A stretch of 64,000 bases of DNA from JANLVI01 sp031363915 (GCA_031363915.1 JANLVI010000015.1:44077-108076), one strand, 5' to 3'. Counted from the stretch's first letter, positions 26,368-35,547 are shown. Translations and numbers: made by a program. The notes: generated by a model from the sequence alone, not told the origin.

Positions 26368-27630
26368 CTGAAACGCCAATCATTCATCGCTGCGGGCGCC
26401 GCCGCACTCGCCGTTCCCCCATCATTTGCTGTTGCTGCCGGACCCGCTGCGACGGTGAAGATCGGGTTTCTCGAGTCGTTCAGCGGCGTGTTCTCCGATT
26501 TGGGCGCGTACCATAAGGCCGGCGCGCTGCTCGCGCTCGACGATGCCAATAAGAAGAGCGTCAGCCGGGTCAAGTACGAGTTCGTGATGGGTGACGACGG
26601 TTCGAAACCTGCGATCGCGACCACCGAAGCGCGGCGCCTAATCTCGCAAGAAAACGTCGACGTGCTCTTCGGCGGCATTTCGTCGGGGATCGGCCTTGCG
26701 CTCGGGCCGCTCACGCAAGAGCTCGGCATCTTCAATCTCTCGATCGGACCGCAAGAATCATCGATTACCGGCAGCAAGGCCTCGCGCTACACGTACCGCT
26801 TCGGTCCGAACCTCCGCATGATGCTGCAGCCGATGTTCAGCCGCGCGCTCGCCCTCGGCAAGAAGTGGTATTTCATCCAAGCCGATTACGCGCTGGGCAA
26901 AGACGCCTACGCGCAGCTCTCAGCGGCGCTCAAGCGCGCGGGCGGCACGGAAGTCGGGCTCGACATCGTCAAGCTCGGAACGACTGATTTCTCGTCGGTC
27001 CTCACGAAGATTCGCAACAGCGATGCCGACTTGCTGCTGCTCGCCAATAGCGGACTCGATGCAGCGAATACGGCCAAGCAATTCGTCGACTTCGGCTTGC
27101 ACAAGCGGATGAAGCTCGCCGGGATCGCACTTGAAGACATCTATTACGGCACATTGCCGCTCGATGCGATCGCCGGATCGACGTTCCCCGTCCTTTGGAC
27201 GCCGACCGTTTCCCCGAGCGCCGAAAAACTGACGGCCCGTTTGAAGCGCGACATCAAAGGCCCGATCTCGAGCCGTCATTATCTCGGCTACATGGCACTC
27301 ACGACGCTGATCGATCGCATGAATGCGGCCGGTACGACGCGCGCGGACAAACTCGCCGATGCTTTCGATAACCATAGCTTCGAAGCGGGGAAAGCCACCA
27401 AAGCTGTGTGGCACGGCTACGATCATCAGTGCGCGCAGGACGTGTATGCGGGCGCGATCGTTTCGAGCAAGCAGTTCGAGAAATCGCAAGTGATGTTCGA
27501 CATCGTTGCTGAGGTGCCGACATCGGAATCCGACGGCAACACGAACTCGCCGTGGGCCAAAGACGCGCAGGCAACGCTTGCGATGCAAAAAACAACGACG
27601 CGCGAAAACTACACGCCGAAGACGTTCTAG
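26368..27630 (+). CDS. Branched-chain amino acid-type ABC substrate-binding protein (LivJ-like), CTG start
   Basis: Periplasmic binding protein, type I fold, about 420 residues. The domain begins VKIGFLESFSGVFSDLGAYH and contains EFVMGDDGSKPAIATTEARR, YFIQADYALGKDAY and LLANSGLDAANTAKQF. The first ATG-like start (26455) would remove the signal peptide. CTG 26368, with AGGAGA five bases upstream, restores KRQSFIAAGAAALAVPPSF, a clear export signal with a twin-basic start. I therefore choose CTG. No permease is adjacent; livF at the window start is a possible partner only. Confidence 0.88.
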   Translation: MKRQSFIAAGAAALAVPPSFAVAAGPAATVKIGFLESFSGVFSDLGAYHKAGALLALDDANKKSVSRVKYEFVMGDDGSKPAIATTEARRLISQENVDVLFGGISSGIGLALGPLTQELGIFNLSIGPQESSITGSKASRYTYRFGPNLRMMLQPMFSRALALGKKWYFIQADYALGKDAYAQLSAALKRAGGTEVGLDIVKLGTTDFSSVLTKIRNSDADLLLLANSGLDAANTAKQFVDFGLHKRMKLAGIALEDIYYGTLPLDAIAGSTFPVLWTPTVSPSAEKLTARLKRDIKGPISSRHYLGYMALTTLIDRMNAAGTTRADKLADAFDNHSFEAGKATKAVWHGYDHQCAQDVYAGAIVSSKQFEKSQVMFDIVAEVPTSESDGNTNSPWAKDAQATLAMQKTTTRENYTPKTF

Positions 27631-29123
27631 TGACGCTGCGTTCCGCGGCGCTCGCCGCACTGCTGCTGCTGCTTTTCTCGTCGCCCGCGCTCGCGCAAAG
27701 CGAACCGTCGCCGACGCCGCGCGAACGCATGTCGGTCACACACCACACGATCAAACTCGGCGGCAAAGACGTCGCCTACACCGCAATCGCGGGCACGCTG
27801 CTGTTGCACGGCGATGCGGGCGATGCGACCGCCAGCATGTTCTACACCGCGTATACCCTCGACGGCGGCCGCAACCGGCCGGTGACCTTTGCATTTAACG
27901 GCGGCCCCGGGTCGTCGTCGATGTGGCTGCACATGGGGTCGTTCGGCCCGCGTCGCCTCATGACGTCGAACGGTCAAACGACGGTGCCTGCGCCGTACCG
28001 GATCGCCGATAATGCGAGCACGATCCTCGATAAATCCGATATCGTGTTTATCGATGCCGTCGGCACCGGGTACTCGACGATCGTCGGTAAAGGCAAACCC
28101 GCAGATTTCTTTGGTGTCGACGAAGACGTGCTAGCGTTCGATCAGTTCGTGCGACGCTGGGTCGGCGCGAACGATCGCTGGAATTCTCCGAAGTATCTCT
28201 TCGGCGAGAGTTACGGCACCACACGCTCGGCGAATCTCGTCAACTCGCTACAGAACCACGGGATGGCGTTCACGGGCGTCATCTTGCTCTCGACGGTGCT
28301 CGATTACGCGACGCTCATCGCGGGATCCGGCGGCCAGGTTCAGTCCGACGTCTTTTTCTTGCCGACGGAAGCGGCCGTGGCGTGGTATCACAATCGCATT
28401 CCGAACAAACCGGCGAGTCTGCCGGCGTTTCTTGCCGACGTGCGTCTATTCGCACAGGCCGAATACGCGCCGGCACTCATGCGGGTCCCCGCGCCGAACG
28501 CAAGTGAAATCGCCGCTCTTGCGGAGAAACTCCATCGATACACGGGAGTCAGCGCTGCATATTTCGTGCGCAGCGGATTACGCTTGCAGCCCGGGCAATT
28601 CGAAAAAGAACTCATGCGCGATCAGGGCCGCACCGTGGGTCGTCTCGATGGCCGCTATCTTGGCTACGATGGCGATCAGAATGGTGAATCGACCGAGTAC
28701 GATGCGACGGACGCTGCGGTCACCGCGCCCTATACCGCGGCGTTTAACACCTACGTGCATGACGAGCTCAAATGGCAGACTGATGCCAACTACTTTCCGA
28801 CGAACTATCCGTTCGTGAGCCCGAATTGGAACTTCCGCCGCGGAGCCCGCGCGATTCTCGCGCCGTCGGTCGTCGACGATCTGCGCCAAGCGATGACGAA
28901 GAATCCGCTCTTACGCATCTTTAGCGCCAACGGCTACTACGATCTTGCCACGCCGTTCTTCGCAACGGAGTACTCGCTCGCGCACGTCGGGTTACCGGAT
29001 GCGCTGCGTTCGCACATCACGTACGGCTACTATCCCTCGGGCCACATGGTGTATCTCATCGACGATCAGCTGCAAGCGATGAAGCGAGACGTCGATGCCT
29101 TCTACGATGCGGCATCGCGCTGA
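27630..29123 (+). CDS. Exported S10-family serine carboxypeptidase-like peptidase
   Basis: Secreted protein of 497 residues. Start GTG 27630 overlaps the preceding TAG (TAGTG) and gives the signal LRSAALAALLLLLFSSPALA. Conserved S10 motifs are FAFNGGPGSSSMWLHMG, YLFGESYGTTRSANL (catalytic serine), GYYDLATPF (aspartate) and YPSGHMVY (histidine). These enzymes remove C-terminal residues from peptides. Coupling to the binding protein suggests joint peptide or amino-acid scavenging in the periplasm. Confidence 0.9.
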   Translation: MTLRSAALAALLLLLFSSPALAQSEPSPTPRERMSVTHHTIKLGGKDVAYTAIAGTLLLHGDAGDATASMFYTAYTLDGGRNRPVTFAFNGGPGSSSMWLHMGSFGPRRLMTSNGQTTVPAPYRIADNASTILDKSDIVFIDAVGTGYSTIVGKGKPADFFGVDEDVLAFDQFVRRWVGANDRWNSPKYLFGESYGTTRSANLVNSLQNHGMAFTGVILLSTVLDYATLIAGSGGQVQSDVFFLPTEAAVAWYHNRIPNKPASLPAFLADVRLFAQAEYAPALMRVPAPNASEIAALAEKLHRYTGVSAAYFVRSGLRLQPGQFEKELMRDQGRTVGRLDGRYLGYDGDQNGESTEYDATDAAVTAPYTAAFNTYVHDELKWQTDANYFPTNYPFVSPNWNFRRGARAILAPSVVDDLRQAMTKNPLLRIFSANGYYDLATPFFATEYSLAHVGLPDALRSHITYGYYPSGHMVYLIDDQLQAMKRDVDAFYDAASR

Positions 29124-29125
29124 TC

Positions 29126-30451
29126 GTGAAAAACTTCACCGATCGCTTCCTCTCGCAGATCATCAATCAACGCGTCTTCGTCGAGGGTGGCGATCTGCGG
29201 ATTCCGCTCGGTAAGATCGTGGACGTCGTCGTGGAGCGTCCGAACGATAAATTTCCGTTCGTCACCGGCGTTGTCGTCGATGTTGGGAGCGAACGCCGCT
29301 ACGCACCGATTTCCGATGTGCTCGACATTACCGATGCGGGCGAGATGCGACTTGCGGTCGCACCGGGCAGTGCGCTCCCTGACGAAGCACTCGCGCTCTA
29401 CGTCGTCAAAAATCTGCTCGACCGCGCGATCGAGGATATCGACAAGCGGGTGAGCGTGCGCATCGGCGATCTCGAAGTCGTGCGCGATATGGCCGGCGGC
29501 CTGCGGATCGTTGCGGCCGACGTCGGCGTGATCGGCCTCGTTCGGCGCATGGTTGGAAAGAAGATTCCCTCGCCGATGCTCGACCGGCTGCCGCGCGTCC
29601 TCGTCTCGTGGGACAATATCGTGGTCATGAGCGGCAAACCGCTTACGGTCCGTTTGCCCGAAGGTGAAGCAGCGGTTCCGCAACTGCACCCGACCGAGCT
29701 TGCCGACATCATCAACGCGCTCTCGAGCGATGAGGCCTCGAACGTCATGCACGCGCTCGACGACGAGACCGCAGCGGACACGCTCGAATATCTCGATAGT
29801 GCAAAGCAGCAAGAACTCATCACGACGATGACCTCGCTTCGCGCCGCGGAGATCATCGGCGAGATGCAGAGCAGCGATGCTGCCGACTTGCTCGGCGAGT
29901 TACCCGATGACCAGCGCCAGAGACTCCTCGCCCACATGGAGCCGGAGGACGCGCAAGAGTTGCGCGAACTCGTCGCGCACGAGGACGACACTGCCGGAAG
30001 TATGATGTCGACCGAGTTCATCACTATCGAAGGGCACGTGACGACGGTCGCCGCCCTCAAATCGCTGCGGGAACGCGCTGGCGCTAAAGAATTCATCTAC
30101 TATCTCTACGTCGTCGACGAGCAGCAACGGCTGGTCGGCGTCGTTTCGCTGCGCGCGCTCTTGATCGGCCTACCGACGGCGTTCGTCGAGAAACTGATGA
30201 ACACGCACATCGTGAGCGTGCGCGTCGACACGCCGGCAGCGGACGTCGCGGCGATCGTCGCGCGCTACGATCTGCAGGCGGTCCCGGTGGTCGACCATGG
30301 CGGCCAAATCCTTGGCATCGTTACGGTCGACGATGCGATCGACGCGATTCTGCCCGACGGTATCGCCGCGCCGCGAACGTACGAGCGTACGCAGCAGCGC
30401 GCTCCGTTCGACCCCGAGCATCCGACGGCGCAGTCGATCTCGCCGGTGTAG
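29126..30451 (+). CDS. PRC-barrel/MgtE_N/CBS protein without the transporter domain
   Basis: Soluble protein of 441 residues. The N-terminal part (about 1-180) is beta-rich with PRC-barrel-like repeats (IGDLEVVRDMAGGLRIVA). The MgtE_N superhelical domain (about 195-295) has the LHPTELADIINAL, MQSSDAADLLGELP and AHEDDTAGSMMSTEF signatures. A CBS pair (about 300-415) follows, ending IVTVDDAIDAIL. The magnesium-channel membrane domain of MgtE is absent, so this is not a transporter by itself; it may sense magnesium or gate a separate protein. GTG 29126 starts two bases after the S10 stop. Confidence 0.85.
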   Translation: MKNFTDRFLSQIINQRVFVEGGDLRIPLGKIVDVVVERPNDKFPFVTGVVVDVGSERRYAPISDVLDITDAGEMRLAVAPGSALPDEALALYVVKNLLDRAIEDIDKRVSVRIGDLEVVRDMAGGLRIVAADVGVIGLVRRMVGKKIPSPMLDRLPRVLVSWDNIVVMSGKPLTVRLPEGEAAVPQLHPTELADIINALSSDEASNVMHALDDETAADTLEYLDSAKQQELITTMTSLRAAEIIGEMQSSDAADLLGELPDDQRQRLLAHMEPEDAQELRELVAHEDDTAGSMMSTEFITIEGHVTTVAALKSLRERAGAKEFIYYLYVVDEQQRLVGVVSLRALLIGLPTAFVEKLMNTHIVSVRVDTPAADVAAIVARYDLQAVPVVDHGGQILGIVTVDDAIDAILPDGIAAPRTYERTQQRAPFDPEHPTAQSISPV

Positions 30452-30461
30452 CCGCCGGAGG

Positions 30462-30857
30462 CTAGCGTTTGGGCGTGAAGCTCAGCGAGAGCGAGTTGAT
30501 GCAGTAGCGCTGTCCCGTGGGCTCGGGACCGTCGTCGAAGACGTGGCCGAGGTGCGAGCCGCAGGCCCGGCAGCGGACCTCGGTGCGGACCATGCCGTGC
30601 GTGTCATCCGTAATGTATTCGATGCGCTCGTTTTCCTCGGGCGCGTAGAAGCTTGGCCAGCCGCATCCGCTATCGTACTTGGCCTCCGAGGAGAAGAGCG
30701 AAGCATCGCAGGCCCCGCAGTGGTAGTTGCCGTCGGCATCGAGGTGATAGAGCGTGCCGCTGAAGGGACGCTCCGTCCCGCCCTGGCGGAGGACGGCGTA
30801 GGCTTCGGGGCTGAGGGAGGCACGCCACTCGGCGTCGGTCTTGTCCGTGTTTTTCAC
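30462..30857 (-). CDS. msrB: Peptide methionine-R-sulfoxide reductase MsrB
   Basis: Cytoplasmic MsrB of 131 residues, reducing methionine-R-sulfoxide. It has the zinc-binding cysteine pairs CGACD and CRACGSHLGHVFDDGP, the GCGWPSFY substrate pocket and the catalytic cysteine in RYCINSLSL. It stands apart from the two MsrA proteins. It is divergent from the BTAD regulator, with 82 bases between starts. Confidence 0.95.
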   Translation of the reverse strand: MKNTDKTDAEWRASLSPEAYAVLRQGGTERPFSGTLYHLDADGNYHCGACDASLFSSEAKYDSGCGWPSFYAPEENERIEYITDDTHGMVRTEVRCRACGSHLGHVFDDGPEPTGQRYCINSLSLSFTPKR

Positions 30858-30939
30858 GTCGTCGTTCTTCGGGGTCGGTACTGAAAAATCAGTGGTGGTA
30901 CTGATGGCAGCCCGGGTTGGCTGTCGCTAGCCTTAGGCC

Positions 30940-31722
30940 ATGATGATGACGCAAACGATCACCGCCGATGTCGGCCTCTCCAACTCAGTTGCGGCGCTTC
31001 CCGAGCGAACCGTGCGCGTCTTCCTCTTGGACCGCCGCGTAACCCTCGGCGACCGCGACATCCTCCTGACGAAGCGCGAACTCGCGGTCGTTGCGGCGCT
31101 GGCGCTCGACCGCCAGCCGGGCTCGGCGACGCGCCTGCTCGATATCATCTACGGTGAGGGCGCGCCTCCCAGCGGCGAAGTCGCGGTGAAGGTTTACATC
31201 CACCGCGTGCGCCGGAAGCTCGGCTACACCACGATCCTGCGCGATCGCGACGGCTACCGGCTGGGCGACCACGTCCGGGTCGACCTCGTCGAGATGGAAG
31301 CAAAGATTATCGCCGCTCGCGGCCGCTTCGAGACGCTCTCGAAATTGCAGCTGCTGGACCTGGCAGAGATTGCGGACCGGCTACGCACCCGCCGCACCCT
31401 ACCGCTCTTCGAGAGCTCGTACTTCTCCTCGATCGAAGCGCGCCTCGCGACGATGGGCTTCGACCTTGCAATCGAAGTCGGCGAACATCTGCTGCAGCGC
31501 GGCGATGCCGTGCAGGCCGCCGATATCGCCCGCACGCTACTCGGCGATGACCCGTGCTGCGAACAGGCTTGCGAGCTTGCGATCAAAGCGCTCCAGCGTC
31601 TGGGCAAAACGGCCGCCGCCGTCGATCAGTTCCGCCGCTACCGCACGGCGGTGCGCACGGAGTACAACACCGAACCCTCGCCGATCATGAACGAACTCTT
31701 CACGGCCTCAGCTATCGACTAA
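30940..31722 (+). CDS. SARP/BTAD-type transcriptional regulator
   Basis: Regulator of 260 residues. The N-terminal winged-helix (OmpR/SARP type, about 20-105) includes ILLTKRELAVVAALALDR and VYIHRVRRKLGYTTILRDRD with the ending GYRLGD. The bacterial transcriptional activation domain (about 110-255) is helical TPR-like and ends AVDQFRRYRTAVRTEYNTEPS, a strong BTAD signature. In actinobacteria such proteins activate antibiotic clusters. Here it lies convergent to, and overlapping by 15 bases, the AAA-LuxR regulator of the methyltransferase locus, so a role in controlling that locus is possible but unproven. Three successive ATG codons could start it. Confidence 0.85.
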   Translation: MMMTQTITADVGLSNSVAALPERTVRVFLLDRRVTLGDRDILLTKRELAVVAALALDRQPGSATRLLDIIYGEGAPPSGEVAVKVYIHRVRRKLGYTTILRDRDGYRLGDHVRVDLVEMEAKIIAARGRFETLSKLQLLDLAEIADRLRTRRTLPLFESSYFSSIEARLATMGFDLAIEVGEHLLQRGDAVQAADIARTLLGDDPCCEQACELAIKALQRLGKTAAAVDQFRRYRTAVRTEYNTEPSPIMNELFTASAID

Positions 31723-34473
31723 TCGCACGAGCGCGAAGCGCGACTTGACGCCGCGCTTGGAGAGAATCGACCGGACGTGGCTTTCGACGGTTCGCTCGCT
31801 GATGTTGAGCGCGCCGGCGATCTCGGCGTTCGAGCGGCCTTGCAAGACGTGCGGAAGCACGTCGCGCTCGCGGGCACTCAACTCTTTCCCGCGCTGAGCC
31901 GCGATGGAATTCGCTCCTTCGAGCCGGCGTACGTCGCCCGTGCAGCCGAGAGAGGCGTATCGTCCGCCCGCCGCGTTCTCATCGCCGGCGACTTCGAGAG
32001 CACGGGCGGCATTGAGTGGCATGCCGATCGCGTCGAACCGTGCTGCGGCGTCTCGCGCTTGCGTCGCTGCCGGGCGGCCGGAACGCCGCGCGGCGTACGC
32101 TTCGAAGAGCGCGCGGTAGGCTTTTGTCGGCGCGCCCTCCGCCGGCCACCGTGCGAAGATCTCGGCAGCGCGCGCCGCCATATCGTGCGAGGCGTGCTCG
32201 GCAAATTGCAATGCGAGTTCGGGAAACATCGGAACCGGCGGATGCGAGTCGAGCGCGCGGCCGAGAATGATGCGCGCTCGCTCCGTGCCGCTGTGCGCGG
32301 AAGCAGTCGCCGCATACGCGGCGGCGAGATTCGAGATCCACGCGTGTTCGCGTGACCCGAACGCTTCCTCGAGAAACGTCGGATCCGAATAGCGGTCGAG
32401 CATTTCCGTGTTGCCCGTGTGCCGTCCGAGGCGAATCCCAAGTGGAACGAGCGTCGCCGAAAAGCGGGTCGAACTCTGACCGAAGGTTGCGACCATCCGT
32501 TCAGCGCGCGTGAGGTGTTCGAGCCCTCCGTTGACGTCGCCGCTTCGAAGCAGGATGTCGCCAAGCACTCCAAGCGCGATGACGTGATACGCGGGCCCCG
32601 TCGTCTCGTCGCATCGCTCGTACGCCAGTTTTGCAAAGGTTCGCGCGACGGTCATGCTTCCGAATTGTCCCATATTGAAGCCATAGTTGCAGATGACGCG
32701 GATGATTTGCATCGTGGTACCCTCGCGCTCGACCATTGCCAGCAATGCCTCGAATCGTTCTTTCGCGCGTTCGGTCCGACCGCTATACAGGTCGGCGAAG
32801 AGTTCCGCTTCATCAAGGTCAAGGCGTCCGATGAATTCCGCTTCGCCGGTGAACGTTCGCGCGCGGTCGACAAACGTTTGCGCTCGCTCGATTTCGCCGC
32901 GCAACGTGCTCGTAACGGCTAAGTATGCGAGAACACGGTGGCGAAACGCCTCGTCGCCGGTGATTTGATCGGCCGCCTTGTCGGCTTCATTGCGCCACAC
33001 AAGGGCTTCATCGCCTTTTCCTTGCGCCGCATATTGGCGATCGAGTTCGATCGAGACCTCGGCGACGCCGCGCATATCGACGTTGCTTCGATAGAATTCA
33101 AGTGTCCGCTTGTATGCGTGAGCTGCCTTCTCGGGAAACCCGCTTGCATAGTATGCGGCGCCCAGGAGCCGCTCGGTCTTCGCGCGCGCTGCGGCGTCCT
33201 CGGGTGCGCAAGAAATCGCGCGTTGAAAGAAAACGGTCGCGTCGGTCGTCGCGAGATGTTTCATCGCGCGTTCGCCTGCGAGGACGTTCGCGGCGAACGC
33301 TTTCACCGGCTCGCGGGCCGACCACCAGTGGTAGGCGAGGGCCGACGTGCGGCCCATCGTTTCCGGAAGGGTTTCCAGTTCTTCGGCCATCCGCTTATGA
33401 AGACGACGTGCTTCGGCTGCAAGCAAACTTGCATAGAGTGATTCGCGAACGAGCGCGTGCCGGAAAACGATTCTGTCGCCCTCGTCATCGACGAGCTGGA
33501 GTTCGCGCGCGTTTCGAAGCGTTCGGAGAATCCGCTCGATCGGCCGACCCGTCATCTGCGCGAGGAATGCCGGATCGAACGATCGGCCCATCACGGCGGC
33601 CTCGGTAAGCGTCTCGCGATCGTCGGCTTCCAGACCGCCGAACCGGTCGAGGAAGAGCGTGCGCAGCGAGGCTGGAAGTTTGACTGGGCCGCCGTCCGAA
33701 CTCAGTGCCGTGCCGAGCAACTCTTCGACGAAAAGCGGATTGCCGTCGGCAAGTTCGTGGACTTGCCGTAAGAGTTCGTCGGGCACCGCATCACGATCGG
33801 CGAGTGCGAGTGTCGAGAGCTTGCGCACGTCACCCATCGTGAGCGGGTCGAGCTGGATTGCAAAAACGCTTTCGTTGTTGCGAACGCGCGCAATCGAATC
33901 GCCGAGCGCGTCCGCTCGATCGCTCAGCGGTCGATACAGGACGAGCAGCATTGCGCGCGTGTGGTTGAGGCGTCCGGAAAAAAACGAGATGAAATCGATC
34001 GTCGAGAGATCGGCCCATTGCGCGTCTTCGATCACGATGATCGCCGGACGTTTTTCACCTGCACGGCGGATGAGGTCGACGATTGCCGCGTATTGCGTGC
34101 GTGCATCGGTCACCGTTATGGGGACGTCGCCTTCGGCAGCAACGCTGGGCACCAGGTGCGCGAGCGTCCTTCGGGTCGCCGGTGCCTCTAAGAGCAGCGC
34201 GGGGTGTTCGTCGGTTAGCGACCAGACGATGTCCGAGAGCGGTGCGAGCGGAGACCGCGCGTGTTCCATGCAGTATCCGATCGCTCGCGGTGTCTTTCGC
34301 GTGTCCGTCTCAAGGAGGAAATCACTTACCAAACGCGTCTTGCCGATTCCGGCATCCCCGCTCACGAACGTCAGCGAGCCGCGGCCCCGCTCGGCCTCGG
34401 CGAGACGCGCGCGAAGCTGAGCGGTCTCGGCGCTGCGCCCGACAAGCCGCGGACAACGAACGCTTGCGATCAT
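31708..34473 (-). CDS. AAA-ATPase LuxR-family regulator, copy 1 (intact cassette)
   Basis: Large LuxR-type regulator (LAL/STAND-like) of 921 residues. The P-loop is FVSGDAGIGKTRLVSDF (Walker A about 39-46), Walker B is IIVIEDAQWADLSTIDF, and a long TPR-like helical region follows. The C-terminal HTH is LSARERDVLPHVLQGRSNAE plus ISERTVESHVRSILSKRGVK (about 860-915). Such proteins switch on operons when a ligand is sensed through the ATPase/TPR part. ATG 34473 overlaps the stop of the methyltransferase (ATGA), giving translational coupling. Copy 2 at 35653-38439 shares most motifs. Confidence 0.92.
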   Translation of the reverse strand: MIASVRCPRLVGRSAETAQLRARLAEAERGRGSLTFVSGDAGIGKTRLVSDFLLETDTRKTPRAIGYCMEHARSPLAPLSDIVWSLTDEHPALLLEAPATRRTLAHLVPSVAAEGDVPITVTDARTQYAAIVDLIRRAGEKRPAIIVIEDAQWADLSTIDFISFFSGRLNHTRAMLLVLYRPLSDRADALGDSIARVRNNESVFAIQLDPLTMGDVRKLSTLALADRDAVPDELLRQVHELADGNPLFVEELLGTALSSDGGPVKLPASLRTLFLDRFGGLEADDRETLTEAAVMGRSFDPAFLAQMTGRPIERILRTLRNARELQLVDDEGDRIVFRHALVRESLYASLLAAEARRLHKRMAEELETLPETMGRTSALAYHWWSAREPVKAFAANVLAGERAMKHLATTDATVFFQRAISCAPEDAAARAKTERLLGAAYYASGFPEKAAHAYKRTLEFYRSNVDMRGVAEVSIELDRQYAAQGKGDEALVWRNEADKAADQITGDEAFRHRVLAYLAVTSTLRGEIERAQTFVDRARTFTGEAEFIGRLDLDEAELFADLYSGRTERAKERFEALLAMVEREGTTMQIIRVICNYGFNMGQFGSMTVARTFAKLAYERCDETTGPAYHVIALGVLGDILLRSGDVNGGLEHLTRAERMVATFGQSSTRFSATLVPLGIRLGRHTGNTEMLDRYSDPTFLEEAFGSREHAWISNLAAAYAATASAHSGTERARIILGRALDSHPPVPMFPELALQFAEHASHDMAARAAEIFARWPAEGAPTKAYRALFEAYAARRSGRPAATQARDAAARFDAIGMPLNAARALEVAGDENAAGGRYASLGCTGDVRRLEGANSIAAQRGKELSARERDVLPHVLQGRSNAEIAGALNISERTVESHVRSILSKRGVKSRFALVRLVDS

Positions 34474-35255
34474 GTGCCGGAGGTGAGCCGGGCGTACATC
34501 GATCGATTGACCGCGGGTTTTGCCGCCGGCGGCACGACCAAGGTTGAAAGCGTCGTAATCGGCGCGGAGGCGAGGCGGTCGAGTGAAAGGTGTTCGATCG
34601 TCGGATCGTCGGTAACCAATCGCGCTGCTTCGTAGAGAATGACGTGATGATCGGCGGGATAGGCAGATCGCAGTCGTTCCACCAGAGCGTCGACTCCATC
34701 GAGGTTCCAGGTCTCGCGCGTCAATTTGTACGAGCGCTCGCCGATGACACCGATTTGCCAAAGAATCAGGGTGGCCGTTACATCGATGTGCCGGTCGTAG
34801 AGAAGAAAATCGGTCGCCTCGAAACTACAGCACCCGCTTTGGGCCGGATCGATTCCCAGATCCGCAAACAAGCAATCTTCAGCCGATACAGCCGGAAACA
34901 TCGTTGCGCTCAAGCCACGTTCGCGAACGCGTCGAATCGATTCGTGCAACGGGTAGGCAAAGACGCCGGGGTGCCCGTAGGAAACCGCACAAACCTGCTT
35001 GCCGGATACAACTTCGCCGACGATGTCGAGCACCATGTCTTCATACGTTTGTCGGCGCGGTTTCCCCACCGCATAGTAGACGGCAAGAGAGCGAACATTG
35101 GGATTGACGGAGGCAAGCCAGCCTGCTGCGATCGGGTCGGCCACGAGTGAGAGAACGAGGTGGGCGCTCTCGATCTGCACCCATGCTTGCCGGGTCGCGT
35201 GGGCCGGTGCTACGATCCCGCAGCCGACGGCTGTGAGGGAGCCGACGCGATCCAC
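34470..35255 (-). CDS. Borosin-type peptide backbone alpha-N-methyltransferase (tetrapyrrole methylase fold)
   Basis: SAM-dependent methyltransferase of 261 residues. Residues (GTG 35255 = 1): GSLTAVGCGIVAP (5-17, SAM loop), YYAVGKPRRQTYEDM (60-74), SYGHPGVFA (92-100), VSAEDCLFADLGIDP (123-137), FEATDFLL (145-152), LILWQIGVIG (163-172), then TLSTLVVPPAAKP. The Tyr61-Arg67-Tyr71 spacing equals the Tyr66, Arg72, Tyr76 set I recall as catalytic in fungal OphMA. This set separates borosin enzymes from cobalamin-pathway methylases. The family methylates backbone amides of a ribosomal peptide. Unlike OphMA, the substrate is not fused; a separate small precursor precedes it. ATG 35300 is an alternative start, overlapping the precursor. 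Confidence 0.88.
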   Translation of the reverse strand: MDRVGSLTAVGCGIVAPAHATRQAWVQIESAHLVLSLVADPIAAGWLASVNPNVRSLAVYYAVGKPRRQTYEDMVLDIVGEVVSGKQVCAVSYGHPGVFAYPLHESIRRVRERGLSATMFPAVSAEDCLFADLGIDPAQSGCCSFEATDFLLYDRHIDVTATLILWQIGVIGERSYKLTRETWNLDGVDALVERLRSAYPADHHVILYEAARLVTDDPTIEHLSLDRLASAPITTLSTLVVPPAAKPAVNRSMYARLTSGT

Positions 35256-35259
35256 CGGG

Positions 35260-35547
35260 TTAAGGTGTTTCTTTGTCTTCGCCGCCGGGCTCCGGCTCAT
35301 CGAACTGAACGGTATTTTCCGCAAAGCTCGGCGGCGCGCCACCGTGCTCGATTTCGTGCCGCGCGGCCGCCATGACTTTCGTTTTATCCGCCGGGTTTTT
35401 TGAGATCAGCGCATCGTGGAGGTCCGCGGGGACACCGTGTTTGGTCATCGAGTTGCGTGCGGCTTGTCCACCCTTACGAAACTGTGCGAGTTCGGCCGGA
35501 TCGTTCTGCAGTTTGAGTTGATAGTAGTAGAGCGGCTTGTCGGCCAC
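35260..35547 (-). CDS. Probable split-borosin precursor peptide
   Basis: Protein of 95 residues directly upstream of the methyltransferase, in the same direction. Start GTG 35547 has GGGAG seven bases away. Residues about 15-66 form a compact helical domain (DPAELAQFRKGGQAARNSMT, KHGVPADLHDALIS, TKVMAAARHEIEH) whose pattern of a DxxxxxxF helix, a hGhxxxxxxAh turn and a last helix resembles the borosin-binding domain of bacterial SonA-type precursors. The tail 67-95 (GGAPPSFAENTVQF, then DEPEPGGEDKETP) is flexible and would hold the core. Assignment rests on the neighbouring enzyme and this domain pattern. TAA lies four bases before the methyltransferase GTG. Confidence 0.72.
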   Translation of the reverse strand: MADKPLYYYQLKLQNDPAELAQFRKGGQAARNSMTKHGVPADLHDALISKNPADKTKVMAAARHEIEHGGAPPSFAENTVQFDEPEPGGEDKETP

